A stretch of DNA of 64,000 nucleotides from Marivita sp041725935 (GCA_041725935.1 JBGRQD010000002.1:1-64000), one strand, 5' to 3'. Counted from the first letter of the stretch, positions 35,984-45,989 are shown. Program-made: numbers and translations. Notes: generated from the sequence alone by a model not told the origin.

Positions 35984-38533
35984 GTGCAGAAACCAAGTCC
36001 TGACAATCCGGATGTGACGCTGATCACGCCGACATCACCCATGTCGACGCCCACCCATGGCGGGCGGGCCAAGTGTCTGCAGCGCCTTGTGCGCCTTGAT
36101 CTGCCAGTGCCGCGCACCGTCGCGCTGTCTTTCGAAGCGGTGCATCAGATCGCGTCAGGCTATCGCCCGGATGTATCTGGAATCCTTGCGGAATTCGACA
36201 CCAACGCCCTGCTCTGCGTGCGCCCCTCCTCGGAGGACCCCGATTGGGGCGGTCCGGGTGCGGTGCTCAATATCGGGATGAACGACGCACGCTATGCCGA
36301 CATGTGCAACCAGATCGGCAAGGCGGCGGCGACCGAGATCTACTACCGCTTCGTGCTCAATTACGCGATCGACGTGGCGCGGCTCGATGCGGATGCCTTT
36401 GACGAAATCGACGGCGAGGGCCATGACGCGTTGCTCGCAGCACTCGAACTCTACGAAGCAGAGGCGGAAGAGCCGTTCCCGCAGGAACCGGCGGTGCAAT
36501 TGGCCGAGATCCTAAGGTCAATGGCGCGGGCCTGGGAAGGCACAACCGCACGGCTGTTGCGGCAGGCCAAGGGCGCGCCGGTGGATGCGGGGCTGGGCCT
36601 TGTAGTGCAGGAAATGGCGCTGGGTCTGGGCAGCGGCGAATGTGGGTCGGGTGTGCTGCAACTGGCCAATTCGTTCACCGGGCTGCCGCAGGTCACCGGC
36701 CGCTACTTGAGCCAGAGCCAGGGGCGCGAGGCGCTTGATGGAGGTGCCGCGTCGATTTTCCTCGAGAAGGACCCGCGCGGTCCGTCGCTTGAGGACCTGG
36801 CGCCCGAGGCTTTTGCAGCGCTCAAGGAGCATGCGGCCCTGATGCGCGCCAAGCTGCGCGAGGAAATGCAGATCGAGTTCACCATCGAGAACGGCAATCT
36901 GCACATTCTGGACGGTGTACGTGTCGAACGCAGCGCGCGGGCAGCGCTGCGGATCGTTGTTCGGCTGGCCGAGGATGGGATCATCACACGGCAAGAGGCC
37001 GTGATGCGGATCGAACCGCGCGCCCTGTCCGAATTGCTGCACCGGCAGGTGGCCGCCAGTGCCAGGCGCGATGTTCTGGGCACGGGCATTGCCGCCAGCC
37101 CCGGTGCCGCAACGGGGCGGATCGTGTTTTCGTCAGAGGCGGCGCAGGCCAGTGCCGCGCGTGGAGAGCCCTGTGTGTTGGTGCGGCGCGAGACCAGCCC
37201 GGAAGACATCCGCGGCATGCATGTCGCATCGGCCGTGCTGACCGAACGCGGCGGCATGACCAGCCATGCAGCGGTGATCGGGCGCGGTCTTGGCCTGCCT
37301 TGCGTCGTTGGCGCGGCAAGCATCCGATTTCAGGTCAAGCGCAAGTCGATGGTCGCGGTAGATGGGCGGGTGTTCAAGGAAGGTGACGAGATCACCGTCG
37401 ATGGCACCAATGGCCAGATCCTTGCCGGGTCGGTCGAGATGATCGAGGCGACGCTGGACGAGACCTTTCGCACCTTCATGAGCTGGGCCGATGCGGAACG
37501 CGATATCGGCGTGCGCGCCAATGCCGACACGCCAGCGGATGCCAAGACCGCGCTGCATTTCCGCGCGCAGGGGATCGGGCTGTGCCGCACGGAACACATG
37601 TTCTTCGAGGCCGAACGCCTGACCCCGATGCGCGAGATGATCTTTGCGCAGAACCGTGAGGACCGGCAGGCTGCGCTTGAACTGGTGCTCCCGATGCAGC
37701 GCGCGGATTTTCTGGAGCTGTTCCGCATCATGCAGGGCCACCCGGTCTGCATCCGGCTGTTCGATCCGCCGCTGCACGAATTTTTGCCCACCAGCCGCGC
37801 GGGGCAGCGCGAACTGGCCGAGGCGCTGGACATTCCCGTCAGCGACGTAACCCGCCGCGTCGACAGCCTTGCGGAATACAACCCCATGCTGGGCATGCGC
37901 GGCGTGCGTCTGGGCATCTCGGTGCCCGAGATCTACGATATGCAGGCCCGCGCGATCTTTGAGGCGACGGTCGAGGCGGCGAAGGAAGGCATCACTCTGA
38001 TCCCCGAGATCATGGTGCCGCTGGTGTCTGCCAAGCGCGAGGTCGAACTTGTGCGCGGTCGCGTCGAGGCGGTCGCGGCCGCCGTACGCACCGAGAACGG
38101 CGCCGATTTCACCTACCGTCTGGGCGTGATGGTCGAGACCCCCCGCGCCTGCCTGCGCGCCGGTGATATTGCCGAGCACACGCATTTCCTGAGCTTCGGC
38201 ACCAACGACCTGACACAGATGACCTACGGCCTGTCGCGCGACGACGCGGGACGGTTCATGTCGGAATATGTACGTCAGGGCGTGTTCAGCGAAGATCCGT
38301 TTCACATCCTTGATACCGAGGGCGTGGGCGAATTGCTGCGGCTTGGCGTGGTGCGCGGACGGGCGGCACGGCCCAATGTGGTGCTGTCGATCTGCGGCGA
38401 ACATGCCGCCCATACCGAATCAATTGCCTTCTGCCGGGCAGCCGGATTCGACTACGTCAGCTGCTCTCCTTTTCGGGTTCCGGTGGCACGTCTTGCCGCA
38501 GCACAGCTTGCGTTGGCCGACAAGATCGGGTAG
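35984..38533 (+). CDS. PEP-utilising enzyme resembling pyruvate, phosphate dikinase
   Basis: 849 residues from GTG 35984 (GAGG seven nt upstream). N-terminal ATP-grasp-like part (about 25-330), phosphohistidine swivelling domain with TERGGMTSHAAVIGRGLG (His428), and C-terminal PEP/pyruvate TIM barrel ending in VLSICGEHAAHTES (Cys804). The layout and the His and Cys residues match pyruvate, phosphate dikinase, but the N-terminal ATP-binding segment is divergent: DWGGPGAVLNIGMND occupies the place of the usual SMPGMMDTVLNLG. So it may interconvert PEP and pyruvate or act on another substrate. It follows glyS by 73 nt, an arrangement I recall from related genomes. Confidence 0.82.
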   Translation: MQKPSPDNPDVTLITPTSPMSTPTHGGRAKCLQRLVRLDLPVPRTVALSFEAVHQIASGYRPDVSGILAEFDTNALLCVRPSSEDPDWGGPGAVLNIGMNDARYADMCNQIGKAAATEIYYRFVLNYAIDVARLDADAFDEIDGEGHDALLAALELYEAEAEEPFPQEPAVQLAEILRSMARAWEGTTARLLRQAKGAPVDAGLGLVVQEMALGLGSGECGSGVLQLANSFTGLPQVTGRYLSQSQGREALDGGAASIFLEKDPRGPSLEDLAPEAFAALKEHAALMRAKLREEMQIEFTIENGNLHILDGVRVERSARAALRIVVRLAEDGIITRQEAVMRIEPRALSELLHRQVAASARRDVLGTGIAASPGAATGRIVFSSEAAQASAARGEPCVLVRRETSPEDIRGMHVASAVLTERGGMTSHAAVIGRGLGLPCVVGAASIRFQVKRKSMVAVDGRVFKEGDEITVDGTNGQILAGSVEMIEATLDETFRTFMSWADAERDIGVRANADTPADAKTALHFRAQGIGLCRTEHMFFEAERLTPMREMIFAQNREDRQAALELVLPMQRADFLELFRIMQGHPVCIRLFDPPLHEFLPTSRAGQRELAEALDIPVSDVTRRVDSLAEYNPMLGMRGVRLGISVPEIYDMQARAIFEATVEAAKEGITLIPEIMVPLVSAKREVELVRGRVEAVAAAVRTENGADFTYRLGVMVETPRACLRAGDIAEHTHFLSFGTNDLTQMTYGLSRDDAGRFMSEYVRQGVFSEDPFHILDTEGVGELLRLGVVRGRAARPNVVLSICGEHAAHTESIAFCRAAGFDYVSCSPFRVPVARLAAAQLALADKIG

Positions 38534-38537
38534 TTTT

Positions 38538-38606
38538 CGGCAATATCCGGCCTAAATATTGCCGCAATCGCCCTATGGGCAACGGCCATGCATCCCGTGC
38601 ATGGGC
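38538..38606. repeat. Tandem inverted repeats after the PPDK-like gene
   Basis: CGGCAATAT/ATATTGCCG (38538-38546 and 38556-38564) and CCATGCA/TGCATGG (38586-38592 and 38598-38604) are perfect stems, with the small palindrome GCCCTATGGGC just before the second. They may end the glyQ-PPDK transcript or regulate the SleB-type gene at 38719. No T-run follows. Confidence 0.5.
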
Positions 38607-38718
38607 GAAAAACTTGTTAAAATCATAATATTTCTGTAACAGCCCGTCGAATGCGCGGCGCTGCCTTGTTTTTGGGCACTGTGTCGCCACCCACAATATT
38701 GCGAGATCGACACTTGGC

Positions 38719-39351
38719 ATGACGAGATTGTTTGCATTGATTCTGGCCGCGGCCGTCCTGGCCACGCCGACATTGGCAGAGCGATCGAAGGAAGCCGCGC
38801 AAGAGCTTCTGAACAAGGAAAAAACCGTTTTGGCATCGGCGGGCCAGAACCACATGACATCGCTGGTGACACCTGTGTCCCGCACCTCCGCCATCTACAA
38901 CGCCTCATGGCTGAACGCCCAGACCCCCGCCTCGGGCGGCGCGCAGTGGGAATGCCTTGCAGAGGCGCTTTACTTCGAGGCGCGCGGTGAGACAATCCAG
39001 GGTCAGTTCGCGGTTGCCGAAGTCATCATGAACCGCGTCAAGAGCGGGCGTTTTCCCGATGACATCTGCGGCGTGATCAATCAGGGCACCGGCAAGAAAT
39101 ACCAGTGCCAATTCACCTATACTTGTGACGGAATCCCCGAACATATCCGCGAACCGCAGGCCTGGGACCGGGTCGGCAAGGTTGCCCGCGCCATTCTGGA
39201 TGGCCGCGCGCCGATGAACCTGACCAATGGTGCCACCCATTATCACACCACCGCAGTGCGGCCGCGTTGGTCGCGCACCTACACACAGACGGCCTCTTAC
39301 GGTGTGCACGTGTTTTATCGCCACACATGGCGCGTCAGCTCCAGCGGCTGA
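38719..39351 (+). CDS. SleB-type cell wall hydrolase (Hydrolase_2 domain)
   Basis: 210 residues. Signal peptide (MTRLFALILAAAVLATPTLA), then a linker and the SleB/Hydrolase_2 domain from about residue 78: CLAEALYFEARGETIQGQFA, with AEVIMNRVKSGRFPDDICGVI and QCQFTYTCDG further on. The Glu of YFEARGE is the expected catalytic residue. Secreted peptidoglycan amidase or lytic enzyme acting in the periplasm. Confidence 0.9.
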   Translation: MTRLFALILAAAVLATPTLAERSKEAAQELLNKEKTVLASAGQNHMTSLVTPVSRTSAIYNASWLNAQTPASGGAQWECLAEALYFEARGETIQGQFAVAEVIMNRVKSGRFPDDICGVINQGTGKKYQCQFTYTCDGIPEHIREPQAWDRVGKVARAILDGRAPMNLTNGATHYHTTAVRPRWSRTYTQTASYGVHVFYRHTWRVSSSG

Positions 39352-39474
39352 TCCGACACGACAGGGGCTGAGGGCCCGAAGATGTCGCGGGTGGTGCTCA
39401 AAATGCCCTTTCGCGGCATTTCCGTTTCCGCAATCCTCTGGTAGCCCGGTGCCAGCTGAAAAGAGGGTTGCGCC

Positions 39475-40401
39475 ATGAGCTCCGAGATTAGACTTGCCTT
39501 TGCGCACCCGTCCGAACGGGCCATTGCGACTGCCGATGATGGCCCGGTGGACCGCATTTCCCTGCGTGACCACATCGTTGAGGTCGAGATCGGCGCCTTT
39601 CAGGCCGAGCGCGGCACGCGCCAGCGCATCTGCTTTAACGTCGTTGTCGAAGTACAACCGATTGTTGGACATATCGACGACGATGTGGATCGCATCCTGT
39701 CTTACGACCGCGTGACCGAAGCGATTGCCACCGAACTTGCGGCAGAACGTTTGAACCTGCTGGAAACGCTGGCCGAACGGATTGCCGAGCGCATCCTGCT
39801 GGAGCCGCAGGCGCTGCGGGCCTTCGTGCGGATCGAAAAACTGGATCGCGGCCCCGGCGCGCTGGGGGTCGAGATCGTGCGGTCGCGCGGTGATCTGGGC
39901 GGTGCTGCGCATGATACAAGCCAGGAAAGTCCGCATCCGCGCGTGGTCTACCTGACCAATGCCGCGATGATGTCGGACCATCTCGGCGCATGGATCGACC
40001 AGCTTGGTGCCGAACGTGCGCCCCTGATCCTCTGTGTTGGATTGCCGGACGGCGCGCGTGCCGAGGTGGATCAACCCATGGCGCAGCGCCGCATCGACCT
40101 TCTGGCCATTGAACAGAACGGCTGGATGCTGGCGGCGCGCGATGCCCGCTGCAAGGTGGTGGCCACGCGTACCGAGCTCGACTGGGCGATGAAGAACGGT
40201 CAGGTCTGCATCTGGGCGCCGTCGAAGATCGTGCTGGACGCAGTCGAAGGCCCGGAGACAGCGATCACTGACACGGTGGCCCTGACCGGTTGGTTTGCGC
40301 AGGAAATGGAGGCCAGCGAGCTTTTGGTCATCGGCAGCGAAGCGCCGGCCTTGGGCGATGTTTCAGTTCGCAACAGCCCGATCAGCGAAAGCGTGCTCTA
40401 G
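39475..40401 (+). CDS. folB: Dihydroneopterin aldolase fused to a second, unassigned domain
   Basis: 308 residues, over twice the usual FolB length. Residues about 25-140 are the FolB domain (ISLRDHIVEVEIGAFQAERGTR, ILSYDRVTEAI, ETLAERIAERIL), which converts dihydroneopterin to hydroxymethyl-dihydropterin for folate synthesis. Residues about 150-300 form a separate alpha/beta domain (VVYLTNAAMMSDHLGAWIDQ, RRIDLLAIEQNGWMLAARD, then TDTVALTGWFAQEMEASELLVIG). The last stretch resembles the C-terminal part of amino-acid-kinase folds, without obvious catalytic residues. First gene of folB-folP-glmM. Confidence 0.85.
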   Translation: MSSEIRLAFAHPSERAIATADDGPVDRISLRDHIVEVEIGAFQAERGTRQRICFNVVVEVQPIVGHIDDDVDRILSYDRVTEAIATELAAERLNLLETLAERIAERILLEPQALRAFVRIEKLDRGPGALGVEIVRSRGDLGGAAHDTSQESPHPRVVYLTNAAMMSDHLGAWIDQLGAERAPLILCVGLPDGARAEVDQPMAQRRIDLLAIEQNGWMLAARDARCKVVATRTELDWAMKNGQVCIWAPSKIVLDAVEGPETAITDTVALTGWFAQEMEASELLVIGSEAPALGDVSVRNSPISESVL

Positions 40402-40440
40402 ACGCTTGTCAAACCGCGATTTGCGTTTCATTCACGCGAC

Positions 40441-41460
40441 ATGACGCATTATTTCCGCCCCCTGCCCCGATGCTCCGGCCCGCGCCCCGACGACGCGCTG
40501 CCGCTGGCCGGTGGCCCGTTCTGGTTCAGCGAAGCCGTGGTCCTGCGCCGCAATGCCGTCCCGCAGATCATCCCCGCCAAGGCGGCGCCCGACGCGGTGC
40601 TGGAGCGGCTGACTGTATCTCGCGCGCCGATGGCCGGGATTGACATGAGCGGCGTGACGCTGATGGGCATTCTCAATGTCACACCTGACAGCTTTTCCGA
40701 TGGCGGTCGGTATCTTGACCCCGACGCCGCCGTGGCCCAAGCGCGGGGCATGGCGTCCGAGGGGGCCGGGATCATCGACATCGGCGGTGAAAGCACGCGA
40801 CCGGGGGCCAAGACCGTGCCGGTGGACGAGGAAATCCGCCGGGTCGCCGGGCCGATTGCCGCCATCTCGGCTGAACTGGACGTGCCGATCTCCATCGACA
40901 CGCGCAAGGCCCCAGTGGCCGAGTCGGCTTTGGAAGCGGGAGCGGCACTGGTCAATGACGTGGCAGGCTTCACCTACGACCCTGACCTCGCGCCTCTCTG
41001 TGCCGGGCGCAAAGTGCCGGTCTGCGTGATGCATGCGCAGGGCGATCCACAGACGATGCAGGACGCTCCGCGCTACGATGATGTGCGGCTTGATGTGTAT
41101 GATTTCCTGTCCGACCGGGTCGAGGCATTGGTGGCGCAAGGTATCGCGCGAGATCAGATCATGGTCGACCCCGGCATTGGTTTCGGCAAGACACTGCATC
41201 ACAACCTCGCCCTGCTGCGCGACATCGCGCTCTTTCACGGGTTGGGCTGCCCGATCCTGCTGGGCGCGTCGCGCAAGAAATTCATCGGCACGATTTCCGG
41301 GGCTGGCACGGCAGACACACGTGTCGCGGGTTCTGTGGCGGTTGCCTTGCATGGGGCGACCCAAGGCGTGCAAGTCATACGGGTACATGATGTGACGGAA
41401 ACGCGTCAGGCGCTGTCGCTCTGGCGTGCAATTGAATGGGGTTTCAACGATGGCGCGTAA
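40441..41460 (+). CDS. folP: Dihydropteroate synthase
   Basis: Joins hydroxymethyl-dihydropterin pyrophosphate to p-aminobenzoate in folate synthesis. 339 residues, with the DHPS barrel starting near residue 72: TLMGILNVTPDSFSDGGRY, IDIGGESTRPGA, ISIDTRKAPVA, VNDVAG, and ILLGASRKKFIG. The extra N-terminal 70 residues are unusual compared with E. coli FolP but contain conserved-looking Trp/Phe positions. The stop codon lies 11 nt inside glmM, so the two genes overlap. Confidence 0.96.
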   Translation: MTHYFRPLPRCSGPRPDDALPLAGGPFWFSEAVVLRRNAVPQIIPAKAAPDAVLERLTVSRAPMAGIDMSGVTLMGILNVTPDSFSDGGRYLDPDAAVAQARGMASEGAGIIDIGGESTRPGAKTVPVDEEIRRVAGPIAAISAELDVPISIDTRKAPVAESALEAGAALVNDVAGFTYDPDLAPLCAGRKVPVCVMHAQGDPQTMQDAPRYDDVRLDVYDFLSDRVEALVAQGIARDQIMVDPGIGFGKTLHHNLALLRDIALFHGLGCPILLGASRKKFIGTISGAGTADTRVAGSVAVALHGATQGVQVIRVHDVTETRQALSLWRAIEWGFNDGA

Positions 41461-42793
41461 GCTTTTTGGCACGGACGGGGTGCGGGGAACCGCGAACATC
41501 CATCCGATGACGGCGGATATGGCGCTGCGGATCGGTGCTGCAGTCGGGCGACATTTCCGTCAGGATTCCAAGGGTGTGCACCGCGTCGTGATCGGCAAGG
41601 ACACGCGGCAGTCGGGCTACATGTTCGAGAACGCGCTGACTGCGGGTCTGACCTCGACCGGCATGAATGTGCTGCTGCTGGGTCCGGTGCCGACACCGGC
41701 TGTGGGGTTGCTGACCCCGTCGATGCGCGCCGATCTGGGGATCATGATTTCCGCCAGCCACAACCCGGCAGCGGATAACGGGATCAAGTTTTTCGGCCCC
41801 GACGGGTTCAAGCTGTCGGATGCCGACGAGGCCGAGATCGAAGCGCTGATCGAGACCGGCGTGGAACCGGCGAGTGCCGACAATATCGGCCGTGCGAAAC
41901 GCATCGACGACGGGCGGTTCCGCTATCAGGAGCGGGTCAAGTCGACCTTTCCCGCAGGCATGCGCCTTGACGGGCTGAAGGTCGTGCTGGATTGCGCCAA
42001 CGGGGCCGCCTACAAGGCCGCGCCCGAAGTGCTTTGGGAGCTGGGTGCCGATGTGATCCCGCTCGGCGTGACCCCGAACGGGACGAATATCAACGAAGGC
42101 TGTGGGTCTACCCATCCGCAACTGGCCGCCGCCGCCGTTGTGGCGCATGGCGCGGATGTGGGGATTTGTCTGGATGGCGATGCCGACCGGGTAATCCTGA
42201 TCGACGAAACCGGGCAAGTGGCTGATGGCGACCAGATCATGGCGCTGATGGCCGCCCGCTGGGCCGAGGAACACCGCCTGCGCGACGGTGTGCTGGTGGC
42301 GACGGTGATGTCGAACTTGGGATTAGAGCGGTTTCTGGACGGGCGCGGGCTTAGGCTGGAACGCACCGGCGTCGGCGACCGCTACGTGGTCGAGGCAATG
42401 CGCAAGGGCGGCTGGAACCTGGGCGGCGAACAGTCAGGCCATATCGTGATGACGGATTACGCCACCACCGGCGACGGTCTGATGGCCGGGCTGCAATTCC
42501 TGGGCGAGATGTGCCGCACGGGGCAGCCCGCAAGCGCGCTCGCCCGCAGCTTCGAGCCAGTGCCGCAACTGCTCAAGAACGTGCGGTATGATCCGTCGGT
42601 TGCCCCGCTAGAGGTGGGATCGGTGAAAACCGCCATCGCCGACGCCGAAGCACGGCTGAACGGCAAGGGACGGCTGCTGATCCGAAAGTCGGGGACCGAG
42701 CCGTTGATCCGCGTCATGGCGGAATGCGAGGACGAGGCGCTGCTTCTCGAAGTGGTGGACGGCATCGTGGCCGAGGTCAGCGCGTCGGTCTGA
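41450..42793 (+). CDS. glmM: Phosphoglucosamine mutase
   Basis: Converts glucosamine-6-phosphate to glucosamine-1-phosphate for peptidoglycan and lipopolysaccharide precursors. 447 residues from ATG 41450 (MARKLFGTDGVRGTAN); an earlier ATG at 41426 adds eight residues inside folP. The catalytic phosphoserine is Ser103 in ISASHNPAADNGIK, metal-binding DGDADR follows in CLDGDADRVI, and the sugar-binding loop is GEQSGHIV. A paired-hairpin repeat follows the stop. Confidence 0.97.
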   Translation: MARKLFGTDGVRGTANIHPMTADMALRIGAAVGRHFRQDSKGVHRVVIGKDTRQSGYMFENALTAGLTSTGMNVLLLGPVPTPAVGLLTPSMRADLGIMISASHNPAADNGIKFFGPDGFKLSDADEAEIEALIETGVEPASADNIGRAKRIDDGRFRYQERVKSTFPAGMRLDGLKVVLDCANGAAYKAAPEVLWELGADVIPLGVTPNGTNINEGCGSTHPQLAAAAVVAHGADVGICLDGDADRVILIDETGQVADGDQIMALMAARWAEEHRLRDGVLVATVMSNLGLERFLDGRGLRLERTGVGDRYVVEAMRKGGWNLGGEQSGHIVMTDYATTGDGLMAGLQFLGEMCRTGQPASALARSFEPVPQLLKNVRYDPSVAPLEVGSVKTAIADAEARLNGKGRLLIRKSGTEPLIRVMAECEDEALLLEVVDGIVAEVSASV

Positions 42794-42800
42794 GGGCGGC

Positions 42801-42842
42801 GCGGATGCGTCAACGCATCCGCATGTTTGCGTTGACGCAAAC
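42801..42842. repeat. Paired-hairpin repeat (GTCAAC/GTTGAC family), copy 3
   Basis: Hairpins GCGGATGCGT/ACGCATCCGC around CA (42801-42822) and GTTTGCGT/ACGCAAAC around TG (42825-42842). It starts 7 nt after the glmM stop. Again the stem sequence differs from the other copies while base pairing is preserved. Confidence 0.8.
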
Positions 42843-42887
42843 GATGCCTCAGCCGGTCATGGCCGCCCCGAAAGGCGACCAGTGATG

Positions 42888-44231
42888 TCAGGCGACCATC
42901 TTGCCGTAGATCGCGGCCACCTTGGCGATGGCCTGTTCTGGCGGCAGTTCCTCGCTTTCGCCGCTGCGGCGCGAGGTGAGTTCGACAACCCCGTTCTTGA
43001 GCCCGCGCGGACCGACGGTAATGCGCCACGGCAGGCCGATCAGATCCATCGTCGCGAATTTGCCCCCTGCCCGTTCGTTGCGGTCGTCGTAAAGCGGCTC
43101 GAGCCCAAGAGCGGTCAGGCTAGCATAAAGCGCCTCACAGGCGGCATCGGCCTCGTCGTCACCCTGCTTGAGGTTGACGATCCCGCAATGGAATGGTGTG
43201 ACGCCCTCGGGCCAGATGATGCCGTTGTCGTCATGGCTGGCCTCGATGATCGCACCCAGAAGGCGGCTGACACCGATGCCGTGGCTGCCCATGTGGACCG
43301 GAACGCGGTTGCCCTCGGCATCTGCCACGGTGGCGCCCATCGCGTCGGAATACTTGGTTCCGAAATAGAAGATCTGCCCCACTTCGATGCCGCGTGCGGT
43401 ACGGCGGCGCTCTTGGGGGACCTCGTTGAACAACGCCTCGTCATGGGTTTCGTCGGTACGGGCGTAGCGCGAGGTGAATTCCTCGAGCACGGCCTGGCAC
43501 TGCGCGTGATCGTCGTAGTCGATTGCGCGGTCGCCAAATTTCAGATCCGTGATCTGGCTGTCATAGAACACCTCGGATTCGCCGGTTTCGGCCAGCACGA
43601 GGAATTCATGCGTGTTGTCGCCTCCCATTGCGCCGCTATCCGCGCGCATCGGGATCGCCTGCAAGCCCATGCGCTCGTAGGTGCGCAGGTAGCTGACGAG
43701 ATGACGGTTATAGGCGTGCAGCGCGTCTTCCTTGGTCAGATCAAAGTTATAGCCGTCCTTCATGTAGAATTCGCGGCCACGCATCACGCCAAACCGCGGG
43801 CGCACCTCGTCGCGGAATTTCCACTGGATCTGATACATCGTCAGCGGCAGGTCCTTGTAGCTGCCGACGTGGGAGCGGAAGATGTCGGTGATCAGTTCTT
43901 CGGCGGTGGGCGTGAACAGCATATCGCGGTCGTGGCGGTCCTTGATGCGCAGCATTTCGTCGCCGAACGCATCATAGCGCCCGCTCTCGCGCCACAGGTC
44001 CGCGGATTGTATGGTGGGCATCAGCATCGGGATATGCCCGGCACGCGCCTGTTCTTCGTGCACGATATTTTCGATGTTGCGCAGCACCTTGTAGCCGAGC
44101 GGGAGCCACGAATAGATGCCCGCGCTGGCCTGCTTGATCATGCCGGCGCGCAGCATGAGCCGGTGGCTGACGATCTGGGCCTCGGAAGGGGTCTCTTTCA
44201 GAACGGGCAGGAAATAGCGGGACAGGCGCAT
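42888..44231 (-). CDS. proS: Prolyl-tRNA synthetase
   Basis: 447 residues from ATG 44231 (MRLSRYFLPVLKETPSEAQ). This is the short alphaproteobacterial form without the editing insertion. Class II motifs are visible: QASAGIYSWLPLGYKVLRN, then FRDEVRPRFGVMRGREFYMKD (motif 2) and HGIGVSRLLGAIIE (motif 3). The open frame continues to 44354 but the upstream part is not coding. It converges with glmM. Confidence 0.97.
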   Translation of the reverse strand: MRLSRYFLPVLKETPSEAQIVSHRLMLRAGMIKQASAGIYSWLPLGYKVLRNIENIVHEEQARAGHIPMLMPTIQSADLWRESGRYDAFGDEMLRIKDRHDRDMLFTPTAEELITDIFRSHVGSYKDLPLTMYQIQWKFRDEVRPRFGVMRGREFYMKDGYNFDLTKEDALHAYNRHLVSYLRTYERMGLQAIPMRADSGAMGGDNTHEFLVLAETGESEVFYDSQITDLKFGDRAIDYDDHAQCQAVLEEFTSRYARTDETHDEALFNEVPQERRRTARGIEVGQIFYFGTKYSDAMGATVADAEGNRVPVHMGSHGIGVSRLLGAIIEASHDDNGIIWPEGVTPFHCGIVNLKQGDDEADAACEALYASLTALGLEPLYDDRNERAGGKFATMDLIGLPWRITVGPRGLKNGVVELTSRRSGESEELPPEQAIAKVAAIYGKMVA

Positions 44232-44465
44232 CTTGGCTCTCACATATGACGTTTGCGCTGTCCTAGCCGGTTGCACCGTCCCGGACAAGGGCGGCGCGGC
44301 GGGATGTGGCAGGACTGACCGGTGCACCGAACGGGAACGGCGCTGATGCCACACGATAGCAGTGCACCCCGCGCCATCCTCCGCTCAAGGGCCAATGCAG
44401 GTGTGGACTCTGTCGTCGAATTCGCTCTACCTAGAGCAGATGCGGATTTCAGAGTGTAACACGAC

Positions 44466-45932
44466 ATGACCAGTGACATTCAGGTGTCCGAACGACCAGA
44501 GACCCTTGGCGAGACCCTTGCGCTCGGCTTCGACGCCGTGCCGTTCGCCGCGCTGTTCTACCTTCCCGATGACAAGCTCACCTTGGTGTGGCGCAATGCG
44601 GCTCACGAGATCATGTCAGACTCGGTCGGGGTCGCTGTTGCCGGACAGGGCATGTTCGAGGCCTTCCCCCCCAGCACAGAGGGCGCGGATGCTGTGAACT
44701 TCATCCGCGAGGCGACCGACGACATCCTGCGCACGGGCGCGCCACAGGAGGTGGGACCGGCGCGGTTCGATCTGCTGAACGAGGATGGCGTCTATGTCGA
44801 ACATCATTGGCAGATGCATTTCGCGCCGGTGCGCAAGGAGGGTCGGATCATCGCGATCCTGCAAACCGCGCGCGATGTGACCGAAGCCACCCTGACGGCG
44901 CGGCTGGCTCAGAGCCATAGGCGGGCTGCGGCTTCGACCGCGTCGGTGGCCTATTTCAGCTATGATCCGACAACCGACCTCTTCCTGCGCCACGAGGCCA
45001 TCGACGCCATGTTCGGCTTTGCGCCGGGCGAGGCTGGCTCGCTTGGCGAACCGTTCTTTGCCCGGGTACATCCGGACGATGTTGGCGGTGTCCATGCCGA
45101 AGTGGCGCGGGTGTTGGCCGCCCCTTTGGGCGAGGCGGCGTCGTTCGACTACCGGGTGTGCCTCCCGACCGGCGAAGAGCGGTTCGTCCGAATCCGGGGC
45201 GAGATGGCCACCGATCCGGTGGACCGGCGCGCGAAACTGGTGGGCACCTTTGTCGACCTGACCGATATCGAGACAGCCCGCCGCGAGCTGGAAAAAGCGG
45301 TGAAGGTGCGCGAGGCGCTTGTGGTCGAGGCCAATCACCGGATCAAGAACAGCCTGCAGATCGCGGTGTCGCTGTTGCGCCTGCAGTCCAGCAAGCTGAT
45401 GGTGGCCGGTGGCCCTGCTGCCGACGCCGCGCGAGAGGCACTGCGGGCGGTGGAGTCGCGCGTCCTTGCGGTGGCGGATGTCCATGCGGCAATCCAGATC
45501 GACGACGACGTGGCGCAGATCGACCTCGTGACCCTGTTCGACCGGCTGGTGATGTCGACCCGCAAGAGCGCCGAGCTGTCCCCGGCGGCGATGGTGTTCA
45601 CCCATCCCGATGACGCGATCCGGCTCAAGAGCGACAACGCCATGGCGCTGAGCCTGATGCTGAACGAATTGCTCACCAACGCGATCAAGTACGGCGCACC
45701 GAGCGAGGAGTCGCCGGTGACGCTGGTGGTGGAGGTCATGCAGGACGATGCGCTGCAAATCACCGTGTCCAATGCCGATCTGAACGCGACGATCCCCGAG
45801 CAAGGCAGCCCGACGTCGGGGACAGGCGAACGGCTGGTGCAGCAATTCGCAACCCAGCTTGGCGCAGACGTGACCCGCGAGAGGGATGGCACACGGGTGG
45901 TGGCCCGTGTCACGGTACCGCTCGAAGCATAA
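44466..45932 (+). CDS. PAS-domain sensor histidine kinase (HWE/HisKA_2 type)
   Basis: 488 residues, no membrane segment, so a cytoplasmic sensor. Two PAS-like domains (about 20-140 and 155-270), then the HisKA_2 dimerisation helix with VEANHRIKNSLQIAVSLL and phospho-acceptor His291. The ATPase domain follows (ALSLMLNELLTNAIKYGAP as N box, then SGTGERLVQQFATQLGA). This kinase class often works in the general stress response through PhyR-type partners, but no response regulator is adjacent. The signal is unknown. Confidence 0.9.
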   Translation: MTSDIQVSERPETLGETLALGFDAVPFAALFYLPDDKLTLVWRNAAHEIMSDSVGVAVAGQGMFEAFPPSTEGADAVNFIREATDDILRTGAPQEVGPARFDLLNEDGVYVEHHWQMHFAPVRKEGRIIAILQTARDVTEATLTARLAQSHRRAAASTASVAYFSYDPTTDLFLRHEAIDAMFGFAPGEAGSLGEPFFARVHPDDVGGVHAEVARVLAAPLGEAASFDYRVCLPTGEERFVRIRGEMATDPVDRRAKLVGTFVDLTDIETARRELEKAVKVREALVVEANHRIKNSLQIAVSLLRLQSSKLMVAGGPAADAAREALRAVESRVLAVADVHAAIQIDDDVAQIDLVTLFDRLVMSTRKSAELSPAAMVFTHPDDAIRLKSDNAMALSLMLNELLTNAIKYGAPSEESPVTLVVEVMQDDALQITVSNADLNATIPEQGSPTSGTGERLVQQFATQLGADVTRERDGTRVVARVTVPLEA

Positions 45933-45989
45933 GGCACGGTCGGAACCGGGCTCTCCGTTGCACCGTTGGGATGATCGAGGAGATCACAG

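Noticed and set aside
35984..38533. Calling the gene ppdK outright
   Set aside because: The His and Cys residues fit PPDK, but the N-terminal ATP-binding segment is divergent, so the substrate is left open.
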